The notes: generated by a model not told the origin, from the sequence alone. DNA of 64,000 nt from Burkholderia stabilis (GCF_001742165.1 NZ_CP016443.1:1178001-1242000); one strand, 5' to 3'. Numbered from the stretch's first letter, positions 28,032 through 37,987 are shown. Program-made: numbers and translations.

Positions 28032-28571
28032 TCAGCTCGCGTCGCCCGGATCGGCCGCGCCGGCTTCTTGCCGCTCGGGCCGCGGTGCCGCAGCCAGCGA
28101 CTTCAACAGTGCCGGGTCCTGCAGCAACTGAGTGACGAGCGCCTCCGCGCCCGACTTGCCATCCATGTACGTCTGCAGGTTCGCCAGTTGCGTACGCGCC
28201 TGGAGCAAGCGGCGCAGCGGCTCCACCTTGTCGGCGATCGCGGCCGGCGAGAAGTCCTCCATGCTTTCGAAGGTCATGTCGACCATCATCTGACCTTCGC
28301 CCGTCAGCGTATTCGGCACGGCAAACGCGACGCGCGGCCGGATCGCCTTCATGCGCTCGTCGAAGTTGTCGATATCGATTTCCAGGAACTGGCGGTCCGA
28401 CACCGCCGGCAGCGGTTCGACCGGATGCTTGCCGGACAGGTCGGCGAGCACGCCCATCACGAACGGAAGCTCGATTTTCTTCTCCGAGCCATACACTTCG
28501 ACGTCGTATTCGATCTGCACGCGCGGCGCACGATTGCGCGCGATGAACTTCTGCGAACTGCTAGCGGACAT
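28032..28571 (-). CDS. tssB: T6SS contractile sheath small subunit TssB
   Basis: 179-aa TssB (VipA). The family pattern RVQIEYDVEVYGSEKKIELPFVMGVLADLSG, FLEIDIDNFDERMKAIRPR and MTFESMEDFSP is complete; the C-terminal Ala/Pro/Glu tail is variable. It is 27 bp upstream of tssC and 36 bp after tssH. Confidence 0.95.
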   Translation of the reverse strand: MSASSSQKFIARNRAPRVQIEYDVEVYGSEKKIELPFVMGVLADLSGKHPVEPLPAVSDRQFLEIDIDNFDERMKAIRPRVAFAVPNTLTGEGQMMVDMTFESMEDFSPAAIADKVEPLRRLLQARTQLANLQTYMDGKSGAEALVTQLLQDPALLKSLAAAPRPERQEAGAADPGDAS

Positions 28572-28607
28572 GAACAGTCTCCTGACAGTGGTTGACGGAT
28601 GTCGAGC

Positions 28608-31289
28608 TCAACGGCGTGGCTCGACAAGATGAGAATGGGTCGCCTCGAACGTCAGCGCTTCGGCGGGCGATGTGGAGGCGTCGCTCGCGCCGATCGAGAT
28701 GCGCTCGAGTGGCACGCGCGATGCAAACGCATCGAGCCATAGCGCGGAAAGGCGCGGTAGCACATGCTGTTCGATGAAGCCGATGAGCACGCGCGCACCG
28801 GTCTCCTGAACCAGACAACGGTCGACGATGTAGCTCACGACCGTGTCGTCGTAGGCAAGCGCAATGTCGTGGCTGTCCGCCATGCGTTTCACGACGCGAT
28901 CCAGATGCAGGCGAACGATGCGGGTGAGTGCGTCGTCGGCGAGCGGACGGTACGGCACCACCGTCACACGCCCCATGAACGCCGCCGGAAATACTTTCAG
29001 CAATTCCGGGGCAAGCGCGTCCCGCAGCCCGTCGAGATCCGGCGACAGCGCCGGGTCCGCGCACAGGCCCGCGCTCAGGTCGGCGCCGACGTTGCTCGTC
29101 AACAGGATGGTGGTATTGCGGAAATCGATATGGCGGCCGTCGCCGTCTTCCATGTAGCCCTTGTCGAACACCTGGAAGAACATTTCGTGCACGTCGCGAT
29201 GCGCTTTCTCGATCTCGTCGAGCAGCACGACCGCATAGGGACGGCGGCGCACCGCTTCGGTCAGCACACCGCCCTCGCCGTAGCCGACATAGCCGGGCGG
29301 TGCACCTTTCAGGCCAGACACCGTATGCGCTTCCTGATACTCGCTCATGTTGATCGTGATCAGGTTCTGTTCGCCCCCGTAGAGCGCCTCGGCAAGCGCC
29401 AGCGCGGTCTCTGTCTTGCCTACGCCGGAAGGGCCGGCAAGCAGGAACACGCCCAGCGGTTTCTTCGGATCGGTCAGGCCCGACCGTGCGGTCTGCACGC
29501 GCTCGCCGATCAGATGCAGTGCATCGCGTTGCCCGATCACGCGCGTCTCAAGCGTTTCCGGAAGGCGACGCACAGCGGCAATCTCGTCGGTGACCATGCG
29601 ACCGACCGGGATGCCGGTCCAGTCCGAAACGATCTCGGCGACGATGGCGGCGTCGACCTCGGGAAAGACGAGCGGTACATCGCCCTGCAGCGCGGCCAGC
29701 GTCCGTTCGAGTTCGCGCAGCGTGTCGACCGATACCGGTGAACCGTCTGCGTCTGCGATCGCGGCTTCGCGCCCGGCGAGCAATGCCTGGGCGGCCTGCG
29801 CCTGTTCGCGCCAGCGCTCCGCGAGCGATGCTTCCTCCGTCGCCAGCACGTCGATACGCGTATGCACGCGATTCAACGCCTTGTCCGCATCGAGACCGAT
29901 ACGGGCCTCCTGCACCAGCAGGATTTCTTCGGCGCGCGCTGCAGCCAGACGCTGCCGCACGTCGTCCAGTTCGCGCGGCGTCGCGTGCTGCGACAGCGCC
30001 ACGCGCGCACACGCGGTGTCGAGCAGGCTGATCGCCTTGTCGGGCAACTGACGGGACGGAATGTAACGATGGGACAGCGTCACTGCGGCGCGGATCGCTT
30101 CATCGCGAACGACGACGCCGTGATGCGACGAGAACGTCGGCACGAGCCCGCGAACCATGTCGGTCGCCGCCGCCTCGGACGGTTCTGCGACCTGCAACAC
30201 CTGGAAACGCCGGGTCAGCGCCGGATCCTTCTCGATATGTCGCTTGTATTCGGCCCAGGTTGTCGCGCCGATCGTGCGGATCGTGCCGCGTGCGAGCGCC
30301 GGTTTCAGGAGGTTAGCGGCATCGCCGGTACCGGCTTGGCCGCCCGCGCCGATCAGCGTATGGATTTCGTCGACGAACAGGATGATGGGCGTCGCCGATC
30401 GTGCGGCGGCCTCGAGCACACCCTTCAGGCGAGCCTCGAATTCCCCCTTCATGCTGGCCCCCGCCAGCAGCGCGCCGACATCGAGGCTCAACAGCCTCAC
30501 GTCGGCCAGATTCGGCGGCACGTTGCCCGCTGCGATCGCACGCGCGAGCCCCTCCACCACGGCCGTCTTGCCGACCCCGGCCTCGCCGGTGACCAGCGGA
30601 TTGTTCTGTCGGCGACGCAGCAGCACGTCGATCACGGTGCGGATTTCGAGTTCGCGGCCGATGACGGGATCGATTTCGCCGGCACGCGCCCGCGCGGTGA
30701 GATCCAGGCAATACTGCTCGAGCGCGTTGCCCTTCGACGGCCCCGGCTTTGCACCGGATGCCTCGCCCGGCAAAGCCGGCGCGAGTTCGCTTTGATCGTA
30801 CGGCCCGTCGGCTGCCTCCGGTGACCCGTCGATCCAGGCAGGAAGCACGTCGCCAAGATCTTCCACCGGGATCTTGCCGAATTCAGGAGAAATGGCGAGG
30901 AGCACGCGCCGAAGTTCAGGTGTCGAGACAAGTGCCGCGACCAGCCATGCACCACGCACGCGACGATCGCCATGACCGAGGGTCGCCAGCACCCAGCCAC
31001 GCTCGATGGCCGCTTCGATATGCCAGGAAAAATCGCTGATCGAACTCGCGCCAGCCGGCAACGCAGCCAGCGCCCGCGCAAGATCACGCTCGAGCACGTC
31101 GCGATCGATATCCGCATGCCGCACGATTCGCCGCAGGTCACCGTCCGACTGCTGGAGCAGTTGATGCAGCCAATGGACGAGTTCGACGAACGGATTCCCG
31201 CGCAGCTTGCAGAAACTCGTCGCCGACTCGATTCCCCGATAAAGCTCGACCCCGAGCTTGCCGAACAAAGTCTGGCGTGAAATGTTCAT
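28608..31289 (-). CDS. tssH: T6SS AAA+ ATPase TssH (ClpV)
   Basis: 893-aa ClpB-type unfoldase that recycles contracted sheath. An N-terminal double-Clp domain (1-160) precedes two AAA+ modules, with Walker A GEAGVGKT and Walker B LFVDEIH in the first and GPSGVGKTETALALAE with VVLLDEIEKAH in the second. The start MNISRQTLFGKLG at 31289 agrees with the family; upstream Shine-Dalgarno is weak. First gene of the leftward arm, reading away from the AT-rich spacer. Confidence 0.95.
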   Translation of the reverse strand: MNISRQTLFGKLGVELYRGIESATSFCKLRGNPFVELVHWLHQLLQQSDGDLRRIVRHADIDRDVLERDLARALAALPAGASSISDFSWHIEAAIERGWVLATLGHGDRRVRGAWLVAALVSTPELRRVLLAISPEFGKIPVEDLGDVLPAWIDGSPEAADGPYDQSELAPALPGEASGAKPGPSKGNALEQYCLDLTARARAGEIDPVIGRELEIRTVIDVLLRRRQNNPLVTGEAGVGKTAVVEGLARAIAAGNVPPNLADVRLLSLDVGALLAGASMKGEFEARLKGVLEAAARSATPIILFVDEIHTLIGAGGQAGTGDAANLLKPALARGTIRTIGATTWAEYKRHIEKDPALTRRFQVLQVAEPSEAAATDMVRGLVPTFSSHHGVVVRDEAIRAAVTLSHRYIPSRQLPDKAISLLDTACARVALSQHATPRELDDVRQRLAAARAEEILLVQEARIGLDADKALNRVHTRIDVLATEEASLAERWREQAQAAQALLAGREAAIADADGSPVSVDTLRELERTLAALQGDVPLVFPEVDAAIVAEIVSDWTGIPVGRMVTDEIAAVRRLPETLETRVIGQRDALHLIGERVQTARSGLTDPKKPLGVFLLAGPSGVGKTETALALAEALYGGEQNLITINMSEYQEAHTVSGLKGAPPGYVGYGEGGVLTEAVRRRPYAVVLLDEIEKAHRDVHEMFFQVFDKGYMEDGDGRHIDFRNTTILLTSNVGADLSAGLCADPALSPDLDGLRDALAPELLKVFPAAFMGRVTVVPYRPLADDALTRIVRLHLDRVVKRMADSHDIALAYDDTVVSYIVDRCLVQETGARVLIGFIEQHVLPRLSALWLDAFASRVPLERISIGASDASTSPAEALTFEATHSHLVEPRR

Positions 31290-31331
31290 GATGGTCTTGT
31301 TATGTTCGTTAGCGCGTTGCGAATGCACACG

Positions 31332-31520
31332 TCATGGCAATAAGGATTCCTTTATTGCCCTCATGCCAGACGGTACCTCGAACATTCGAAACACACTTCC
31401 CTCTCCGATTCGGGAAACGGCCTGATCCGAATCAGGAGCCGAATTATCAACATGAAACAATAACCACGTCAACGCACCAACCACATCGACAACAATTAAT
31501 AAATATAGGACAAATCCCAT
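31332..31520 (-). CDS. Doubtful small one-helix membrane ORF
   Basis: 62 codons in AT-rich DNA between the two T6SS arms. Residues 3-22 form one strong hydrophobic segment (FVLYLLIVVDVVGALTWLLF), followed by a polar tail. A hairpin of GGCAATAA and TTATTGCC (31336-31359) overlaps its stop. No clear ribosome-binding site, no known family. It could be a small membrane protein, a decayed gene, or chance in a promoter region. Confidence 0.25.
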   Translation of the reverse strand: MGFVLYLLIVVDVVGALTWLLFHVDNSAPDSDQAVSRIGEGSVFRMFEVPSGMRAIKESLLP

Positions 31521-31825
31521 ATTCCATCACATCAACTCCATGCCTGAGCCACCGAACAATCATGAACAATCCATACGGACCCCACCAAAAACGCCACCTA
31601 CAAATCGCCGCCATTTCGAGATAAAAAGCGAAAATCAAAACCGCAAAACGTCAACAAACGATACAAATCCTTTTACTAAAATCACATCTTCATTTAAACG
31701 TTTCGATTTTTAACAATCATCCCATAATCAATTTTTTCATTTTATTTCCCAAGCACTTTTTTGAGACGAAATATTCATCGATACTCGCGCTTTATTTGCA
31801 GATCTTTCTGCCACCGAACCCACCC
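31521..31825. promoter_or_regulatory. AT-rich divergent spacer of the T6SS locus
   Basis: About 300 bases without a convincing gene, and far richer in A and T than anything else in the window (runs such as 31680-31750). The two T6SS arms diverge from this spacer, so both promoters should lie here or just left of it. AT-rich DNA at horizontally spread loci is a typical H-NS-family target (known for H-NS); a role for such silencing here is inference. No clear sigma-54 GG-N10-GC site or sigma-70 pair was settled on. Confidence 0.5.
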
Positions 31826-32464
31826 ATGCGTTCCCTTCACCTGCCCTGGCATCGTCAATCGAACACGCCGCTCGTCGCGCCCGCGTCGGAGAAAGCACGT
31901 CCACGGCCCGTTACCGACACGTTGCAACCGGGCGACGCTTTCGGTTCCGCGCACACCGCCGACGACGACATGCTCGGCCTGCTTGGTATCGGCGCACGGG
32001 AAGATGCTGCTGCCCGTCCGCATGCCGCAGCAGACACGGTCCGCAACGAAGCCGGCCACACCGATGCGCTGATCAATGCGCTCCATGCGCAGTACTGGCG
32101 CGCCCTCGCCGCCCCCGGCGCACCGATCTCTTCGGCGTGGGCTCCATCGGCGGACGACACGCTCACGCCCCCCATCTCACCGGATCACCCGGCCTATGAA
32201 AGCCAGGGGCATTCGGATTCGATCGAGACGTTCTTGTCCGGCAATCGCACGATCGAGGAGGTATTCGGTCATCTGGACAGACACGCGGAAGCGGTAACCG
32301 ATGGCGAATCCGTTCCGGAGATCCTGCAACTTTTCGCGCCACGCGAATTTCATGCCGAGTCCGCGCGCCGCACCCCTGTCCCGCCACCGCTTACCCGGCG
32401 CGAGCACCATGCGCTGTCCGTGGACAGCCCGCTGGCCGCGTCCTTACGTAAGGACCAGCCATGA
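31826..32464 (+). CDS. tagK: T6SS-associated TagK domain protein
   Basis: 212-aa protein assigned to TagK from its C-terminal pattern (SIETFLSGNRTIEEVFGHLD, VPEILQLFAP, ALTRREHHALSVDSPL-like LTRREHHALSVDSPLAAS) and its position at the head of a tagJ-tssE-tssF-tssG-tssA arm. The N-terminal 100 residues are low-complexity and Ala/Pro rich. TagK function is unknown. The first good start is the ATG at 31826; there is no strong Shine-Dalgarno. Its end overlaps tagJ by four bases (ATGA). Confidence 0.65.
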   Translation: MRSLHLPWHRQSNTPLVAPASEKARPRPVTDTLQPGDAFGSAHTADDDMLGLLGIGAREDAAARPHAAADTVRNEAGHTDALINALHAQYWRALAAPGAPISSAWAPSADDTLTPPISPDHPAYESQGHSDSIETFLSGNRTIEEVFGHLDRHAEAVTDGESVPEILQLFAPREFHAESARRTPVPPPLTRREHHALSVDSPLAASLRKDQP

Positions 32465-33312
32465 CAAGGCTCACCGCCATCACTACGTCCGCCACGCATC
32501 GTGCGGGCAACATCCCGCTCGCCGACCAGATCGAGCGCATCGAGGCACGCATTCGCTCGCAGCCGACGACCACGCCCCATCGCTGGGCGCTGTTCCAGCT
32601 GCTATGCATCGTCGGCCAGTGGTCACGCGCAATCCAGCAACTGCAGGTTTGGGCGAAGCTCGAACCGAGTCAGGGCCGAACCGCACAGATGTATCGCGAC
32701 CTGATCCGTGCCGAGCGGTGGCGGGCAAAGGTGGTCGAGGGCCGCGAACACCCTGGCGCCGTCCTTGCATCGCCGCCCTGGATCGACGCCCTGCTGGATG
32801 CGATGCGTCATGCTGCCGACGAGCAGGTCGAACAGGCCGACATCGTCCGCGACGCAGCCTTTCGGGCTGCACCGAACGTTCCGCTCGTCGCGCCGCAGGG
32901 GGATGCCGCCTGGATCGCCGACAGCGATTCCCGCTTCGGCCCGGTCTGCGAATTCATCACGGCCGGACACTATCGCTGGGTGCCGTTCGCCGACCTGGCG
33001 GCATGGCGCGTGTCGCAGCCGACGCAACCGGTCGATCTGGTCTGGGCACCCTGCGCACTCACGCTCGTCGACGGCAGCGACGTCCACGGCTTCATGCCGG
33101 CCCGGTACCCGGGTTCGGAAACCGGCAACGACGCCGTGCGTCTCGGACGCAAGACCCTCTGGCACGACATCGGCCGCACCGGTGTCGTCGCGCTCGGGCA
33201 GAAGACATGGGCAACAGACCTGGGCGACTTCAGCCTGTTTGAACTGGCGCACGCCGAGTTCGGCTCGCGCGTCGCGCCAATTGCGATCAACGCGAATCAA
33301 GCCCATGACTGA
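32461..33312 (+). CDS. tagJ: T6SS accessory protein TagJ (ImpE family)
   Basis: 283-aa ImpE/TagJ protein. A TPR-like helical N-terminal half (residues 20-120: RWALFQLLCIVGQWSRAIQQLQVW) precedes the ImpE domain (FITAGHYRWVPFADLAAWRVSQPTQPVDLVWAPCALTLVDGS, RYPGSE, GQKTW). In P. aeruginosa HSI-I, TagJ binds the TssB sheath subunit and modulates ClpV action. Stop overlaps tssE, so translation is coupled. Confidence 0.88.
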   Translation: MTRLTAITTSATHRAGNIPLADQIERIEARIRSQPTTTPHRWALFQLLCIVGQWSRAIQQLQVWAKLEPSQGRTAQMYRDLIRAERWRAKVVEGREHPGAVLASPPWIDALLDAMRHAADEQVEQADIVRDAAFRAAPNVPLVAPQGDAAWIADSDSRFGPVCEFITAGHYRWVPFADLAAWRVSQPTQPVDLVWAPCALTLVDGSDVHGFMPARYPGSETGNDAVRLGRKTLWHDIGRTGVVALGQKTWATDLGDFSLFELAHAEFGSRVAPIAINANQAHD

Positions 33313-33871
33313 AGGCCGAAAACGCCAGCCGGGCGCCGATGCCCCGGCCACACGTACGCCGCGGCGAGCCAACTCGCATCTGATGCCGACGCTGCTCGAC
33401 CGCCTGCGCGACGATGCACCGCATCGACAGACCGAAGCCCCGGAGGAATACACGGTCACACGCAAGCAGATGCGCGACATCGTGCAGCGCGATCTCGCCT
33501 ATCTGCTCAACACGACGAGCATCGAAGACCGGATCGATCGCGCCTGCCATCCGCAAGCTGCTGCGTCGACCGTGAATTTCGGCGTGCCGCCGCTCGCAGG
33601 CACCTTTATCGCATCACGCCAGTGGAATGACGTCGAATGCATGATCAGTCGCGCCATCGGCGATTTCGAGCCGCGCCTGATTCCGGATTCACTGGTGGTA
33701 TCGCCCCGCACCCACGCCGATGCCGATTCCGCGGGCGAACATCACAACGTGCTCGCCTTCGAAGTACGCGGCCTGATCCACATGGATCCGTATCCGCTCG
33801 AATTCATGGTGCAGAGTTCGCTGGATCTCGAAACGAGCGAAATCCGGATCACGGGCATGCGTGCCGGCTGA
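33305..33871 (+). CDS. tssE: T6SS baseplate subunit TssE
   Basis: 188-aa gp25-like protein. The core runs from residue 25 (LMPTLLDRLRDD) through RDLAYLLNTTSIEDR, STVNFGVPPLAG and SRAIGDFEPRLI to FEVRGLIH and PLEFMVQSSLDLETSEI. The start at 33305 overlaps the tagJ stop by eight bases; the 20-residue basic N-terminal stretch is longer than in many TssE proteins, so an internal start is possible. Initiates sheath assembly at the baseplate. Confidence 0.9.
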   Translation: MTEGRKRQPGADAPATRTPRRANSHLMPTLLDRLRDDAPHRQTEAPEEYTVTRKQMRDIVQRDLAYLLNTTSIEDRIDRACHPQAAASTVNFGVPPLAGTFIASRQWNDVECMISRAIGDFEPRLIPDSLVVSPRTHADADSAGEHHNVLAFEVRGLIHMDPYPLEFMVQSSLDLETSEIRITGMRAG

Positions 33872-33908
33872 GCACGGCGCACACCACGACCCCAACGAGG
33901 CTTCTCCG

Positions 33909-35798
33909 ATGGACCCGCGACTGCTCGATTACTACAACCAGGAACTCATTTACATGCGCGAGCTCGCCGCCGAGTTCGCACGTGCGCATCCGAAGATCGC
34001 GCGCCGGCTCGGCATGCAGGCCGGCGAAGTGGCCGACCCTTACGTCGAGCGCCTGATCGAATCGTTCAGCTTCATGGCAGCGCGCATGCAGATCAAGCTC
34101 GATGCGGAATTTCCGCGCTTCACGGAGCGACTGCTCGAGGTCATCTACCCGAACTACGTCGCGCCGACCCCGTCGATCTCGATCGCTCGCCTGTATCCCG
34201 GGCAGTCGGAAGGCAACCTCGTCGATGGCTATCGCCTTCCGCGCGGGACCGCGTTCACCGCGCAGGTTCCCGATGGCGAGCGCACGGCCTGCCGGTTCAC
34301 GAGCGGACAGGACGTCACACTGTGGCCGCTCGCGATCACCGACGTGCGGCTGACCGGCATTCCACCGGACATCCCGGCGCTGGAGCGTTATTGTCCGCCC
34401 GATACGCGAGTGCGCGGGGCGTTGCGAATCAGGCTCGCGACCACCGGCAACATGCGGATCGTCGACCTGAAAGGGCTCGACCGGCTTCCGGTCTATCTGG
34501 CAGGTGACGAACAGGTCGCGTCGCATCTGTTTGAATTGCTGCATGCGGGCGGCATCGCCTCCGTGATCGGCGCGCCCGGCGAATTCGGCATGCCGGGCCG
34601 TCCGCCCGCGGCCGTCACCGACAGGGCGGTCGAATACGAAGGCCTGGGCACCGATCAAAGCCTGTTACCGCTCAACTGGGCCAAGTTCCACGGGCACAAC
34701 CTGCTGCACGAATACTTTGCCTGTCCCGCACGGTTCTGGTTCTTCGCGTTGAACGGCCTTGCCGAAGGGTTCTCGCGCGTCAACGGCCGGGAAGTCGAGA
34801 TCGTCGTCCTGCTTGACCGGGCGCCCGGGCCACTCGCCAATCTCGTCGATGCGTCGCGTTTCGCGCTCTTCTGCACGCCCGTCATCAATCTGTTCCGCAA
34901 GCATACCGACCGGGTCGAGATCTCGCCGCGCGATACCGAATTCCATCTGGTTCCGGCTCGACTCACGCCGCTCGACTACGAGGTGTTCTCGGTCAGCGCC
35001 GCCTATGGGCAGGTCGCCGCAACGTCCTCCGAACTCGAGTTCCGGCCGCTCTACCAGACGCTGAACAACGATGAAGGCAACCACGGCCGTTATTTTTCGA
35101 TGCGGCGCGAGCGGCGCCTGCTGTCCGATTCGGCGCGCCGCTACGGGACGCGCACGCCATACGTGGGGACGGAGGTGTTTCTCTCGCTCGTCGACCAGGC
35201 CGAGGCGCCGTATGGCGAAAACATCCGCTTCCTGTCGGTCGAGGCGCTGTTGACGAACCGCGATCTCGCCACGCTCGTGCCACGCAACGGCGTGCACGAC
35301 CTGGAGACGGCGCAGTCCGCGCCGGTCGACAGCATCGGCCTGATCCGCCCGCCGAGCGCACCGTTGCCGCCTTATGCCGAGCGGGAAATGGCGTGGCGCC
35401 TGATCCGCCAGTTGAACTTCAACTATCTGCCGCTCGAAACCCTCGATCACCGGGAGGGCGGGCAAGGCCTGCGCGACCTGTTGCGCCTGTATCTCGTGGA
35501 TAGCGACGCCGGACAATGCAGGCAAGTCGAAAGCCTCGTGGGCGCGAAAACGCGCCCCGTAACGCGCAAGCTGCCGGGAGCCGGCCCGATGACCTTCGGC
35601 CGCGGCATCGAATGCGTACTGACGGTCGACGAGACAGGCTTCTCGGGCGTGAGTCCCTATCTTTTCGGCACGATCCTCGAACATTGGCTTGCGCGGCACG
35701 TGTCGATCAACAGCTTCACGCAGACGGAGCTGCACTCGATGCAACGCGGCCGGATCGCGCGCTGGCCAGCACGCACCGGCACGCGCGGAGCCCTGTGA
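33909..35798 (+). CDS. tssF: T6SS baseplate subunit TssF
   Basis: 629-aa TssF (VasA/ImpG). The signature start MDPRLLDYYNQELIYMRELAAEFA is present, with ARRLGM, DPYVERLIESFSFMAARMQIKLD and FPRFTERLLEVIYPNY following. The ATG at 33909 was chosen over one at 33861 because the family starts here. It overlaps tssG by one base (TGATG). Forms the baseplate wedge with TssG. Confidence 0.93.
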   Translation: MDPRLLDYYNQELIYMRELAAEFARAHPKIARRLGMQAGEVADPYVERLIESFSFMAARMQIKLDAEFPRFTERLLEVIYPNYVAPTPSISIARLYPGQSEGNLVDGYRLPRGTAFTAQVPDGERTACRFTSGQDVTLWPLAITDVRLTGIPPDIPALERYCPPDTRVRGALRIRLATTGNMRIVDLKGLDRLPVYLAGDEQVASHLFELLHAGGIASVIGAPGEFGMPGRPPAAVTDRAVEYEGLGTDQSLLPLNWAKFHGHNLLHEYFACPARFWFFALNGLAEGFSRVNGREVEIVVLLDRAPGPLANLVDASRFALFCTPVINLFRKHTDRVEISPRDTEFHLVPARLTPLDYEVFSVSAAYGQVAATSSELEFRPLYQTLNNDEGNHGRYFSMRRERRLLSDSARRYGTRTPYVGTEVFLSLVDQAEAPYGENIRFLSVEALLTNRDLATLVPRNGVHDLETAQSAPVDSIGLIRPPSAPLPPYAEREMAWRLIRQLNFNYLPLETLDHREGGQGLRDLLRLYLVDSDAGQCRQVESLVGAKTRPVTRKLPGAGPMTFGRGIECVLTVDETGFSGVSPYLFGTILEHWLARHVSINSFTQTELHSMQRGRIARWPARTGTRGAL

Positions 35799-36865
35799 TG
35801 AAGCGCGCCACGCTCCCCGCGCTGCTGCTCGACAACGCGCTGTCACCCGAGTTGCTCGAGTCCCTGCAGGCCGAACCCTGGCGTTTCGGGTTCCTGTCGT
35901 TGCTGCGTCGAATCGGCGCGAACCCCGCGATCGATCCGGTCGGCAGCGCGCGCCGGCCGCAGGCCGAACCGTTCAGGCTGGGCCAGCAGCCGAGTCTGGC
36001 CTTCGCGCCGCGCGAAATCGCGAGCGCGCACGAGGCGGGCGGGCGACTCAAGGTGCGGCTGTTCGGCCTCGGCATGCTGGGGCCCAACGGCCCACTCCCC
36101 ATCCACGTGACCGAAATCGCGAAGGATCGGGAAAGCGGCCGCCGCGACACGACCACGGTCGACTTCTTCGACATTTTTCACCACCGGTTCTTCACCCTGT
36201 TCTATCGTGCGTGGGCGTCCGCGCAGGCGGCTGCAGGCCTCGACCGGAAACACGACGAGCAATTCTCGTTCTACGTCGCCAGCCTTGTCGGACAGGACAT
36301 CGGCGAGATCAGCCGACGCCCCCTTCCGTCGCATGCGCGCCTTGCCACCTCGGCCCATCTCGTTCGCGAATCGCGCAATCCGGACGGACTGCGCACCACG
36401 CTAGAACATTATTTCGGCGTCCCGGTCGCCCTCGAGGAAAACGTCTTTCACTGGATCGAAATCGATCCGGCCGACTGCGGGCGCATGGGCTACCCGGGCG
36501 CCGCCGCGACGATGGGCCGCGGCGCGGTGCTCGGGCGCGTCGCACCGGACCGCCAGCACCGGTTTCGCATCGTGATCGGTCCCGTCGATCTCGACGCGTA
36601 CCTGCGTTTCACGCCGCAAGGTGAAGACCTGCCGCGACTCGTCGAGTGGGTGCGGGCATTCGTCGGTCACGAGCTCGAATGGGAACTCGAGCTTCGCATC
36701 AAACCCGAAAGCGCGCCGCCGGCCATGATGGGCGGACGGCAGCGGATGGGCTGGTCCGGCTGGCTGGGCCGTCCTGCATCCGACAAGCCGATCACCGGCA
36801 TGCGCTTCGAGCCCGAACGCCATGCACGCCATTTCAATCGCCGCGATACGGCCTCCGGGCATTGA
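35798..36865 (+). CDS. tssG: T6SS baseplate subunit TssG
   Basis: 355-aa TssG (VasB/ImpH). Family motifs are PWRFGFLSLLRRI, FGLGMLGPNGPLPIHVTE, DTTTVDFFDIFHHRFFTLFYRAWA, RTTLEHYFGVPVALEENVFHWIEI and MGRGAVLG. Two TssF-stop/TssG-start bases are shared, showing tight coupling. Length is normal for the family. Confidence 0.93.
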   Translation: MKRATLPALLLDNALSPELLESLQAEPWRFGFLSLLRRIGANPAIDPVGSARRPQAEPFRLGQQPSLAFAPREIASAHEAGGRLKVRLFGLGMLGPNGPLPIHVTEIAKDRESGRRDTTTVDFFDIFHHRFFTLFYRAWASAQAAAGLDRKHDEQFSFYVASLVGQDIGEISRRPLPSHARLATSAHLVRESRNPDGLRTTLEHYFGVPVALEENVFHWIEIDPADCGRMGYPGAAATMGRGAVLGRVAPDRQHRFRIVIGPVDLDAYLRFTPQGEDLPRLVEWVRAFVGHELEWELELRIKPESAPPAMMGGRQRMGWSGWLGRPASDKPITGMRFEPERHARHFNRRDTASGH

Positions 36866-36867
36866 CC

Positions 36868-37986
36868 ATGAGCAAGAAACCATCTTCCACGCAAAACAAG
36901 CCCGGCCGGGCGACCGTCGCGGACACGCCGCATGAGGACTGGTTCGCGCCGTTGAGTGATACGGCACCATGCGGCCCGGATCTCGAATACGACCATGATT
37001 TCGTGGTGCTGTTTGCCGGCGCCGCACCCAGGCGGGATGTGCAATACGGCGCATTCGTCGATTCGCCCGACCCGCTCAACTGGAGCGAGATCGAACGAGA
37101 TTGTTGGCGGCTGATGACGCGAACGAAGGACATGCGCGTCGCCGTGCTGCATACGCGCTGCCGCACTCGCTTGGGCGGTGTGGCAGGTCTTGCCGATGGA
37201 ACGGGGCTGCTGGCGGCCTGGTTGCAGGCGTTTCCGGAGCAGGTGCATCCGCAGGCCGATGCCGACAACGATCGTCATGCCGCGCTGGAGATGCGGATGA
37301 ACGCATTGCAGGCGCTATCGGATCCGGAAGGGTTGCTGGCCGACGTGCGGGAAATCGTCCTGACACGATCGACCGCCACGCGGCTGCAGGTACGCGACGT
37401 CGAGCGTGCGTTCGCGCATCCGCGTCCGGTCGATGCGCTCGCACCCGATTCGGTCACGCTGCAGTTGCAGAACCTGCGCGAACAGCAGCCGTCGACGATG
37501 AAAGCCTTCGACGACGCGATCTCGAATCTCTCCGCCATCGATACGTGGTGTGCGACGCACCTCGACGCGTATCTACCGGATTTTTCCCCGTTGATCCGCC
37601 TGCTCCGGCGCTTTCAAGCAAGCGAACCGCGGGTCGATACCTGGTCCGACACCTTGCCTGCAGTCGCACACGAGGAATGCGATACGCCGGTGTTGGCGGC
37701 ACTCGCCGAACCGGCCGCATCGCGGGCACGTCCGGATGACGAGCAGGTGGTTTCTCCAGACTCGACGCCCGTTGTTGCGCCCGCCCTCTTTGCGCCGGCG
37801 GACCGGCGGGCAGCGTTGACGTTGATTTGCGCGGCACGCCGGTGGTTCGAGACGAACGAGCCGAGCAGCCCCATTCCGGTGCTGCTTAAACGCGCCGAAC
37901 AATTCGTCGGAAAGCGCTACGTCGATGTCGTCAAGGCCATTCCGCCGGAGCTTCTCGCTCAGTGGGAAGAGGCAGACGGCTCATGA
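36868..37986 (+). CDS. tssA: T6SS protein TssA
   Basis: 372-aa TssA. The ImpA N-terminal domain is at about residues 25-150 (PLSDTAPCGPDLEYDHDFVVL, DPLNWSEIERDCWRLMTRTKDMRVAVL, GLLAAWLQAFPEQVHP), and the C-terminal segment (AALTLICAARRWFETNEPSSPIPVLLKRAEQFVGKRYVDVVKAIPPE) matches the TssA end that caps sheath polymerisation. Start 36868 lies 2 bp after tssG. Last gene of the rightward arm. Confidence 0.92.
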   Translation: MSKKPSSTQNKPGRATVADTPHEDWFAPLSDTAPCGPDLEYDHDFVVLFAGAAPRRDVQYGAFVDSPDPLNWSEIERDCWRLMTRTKDMRVAVLHTRCRTRLGGVAGLADGTGLLAAWLQAFPEQVHPQADADNDRHAALEMRMNALQALSDPEGLLADVREIVLTRSTATRLQVRDVERAFAHPRPVDALAPDSVTLQLQNLREQQPSTMKAFDDAISNLSAIDTWCATHLDAYLPDFSPLIRLLRRFQASEPRVDTWSDTLPAVAHEECDTPVLAALAEPAASRARPDDEQVVSPDSTPVVAPALFAPADRRAALTLICAARRWFETNEPSSPIPVLLKRAEQFVGKRYVDVVKAIPPELLAQWEEADGS

Positions 37987-37987
37987 C

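Noticed and set aside
31447..31638. 63-codon minus-strand frame in the T6SS spacer
   Set aside because: Trp/Cys/Arg-rich translation, no known family, overlaps the other small ORF in a different frame.
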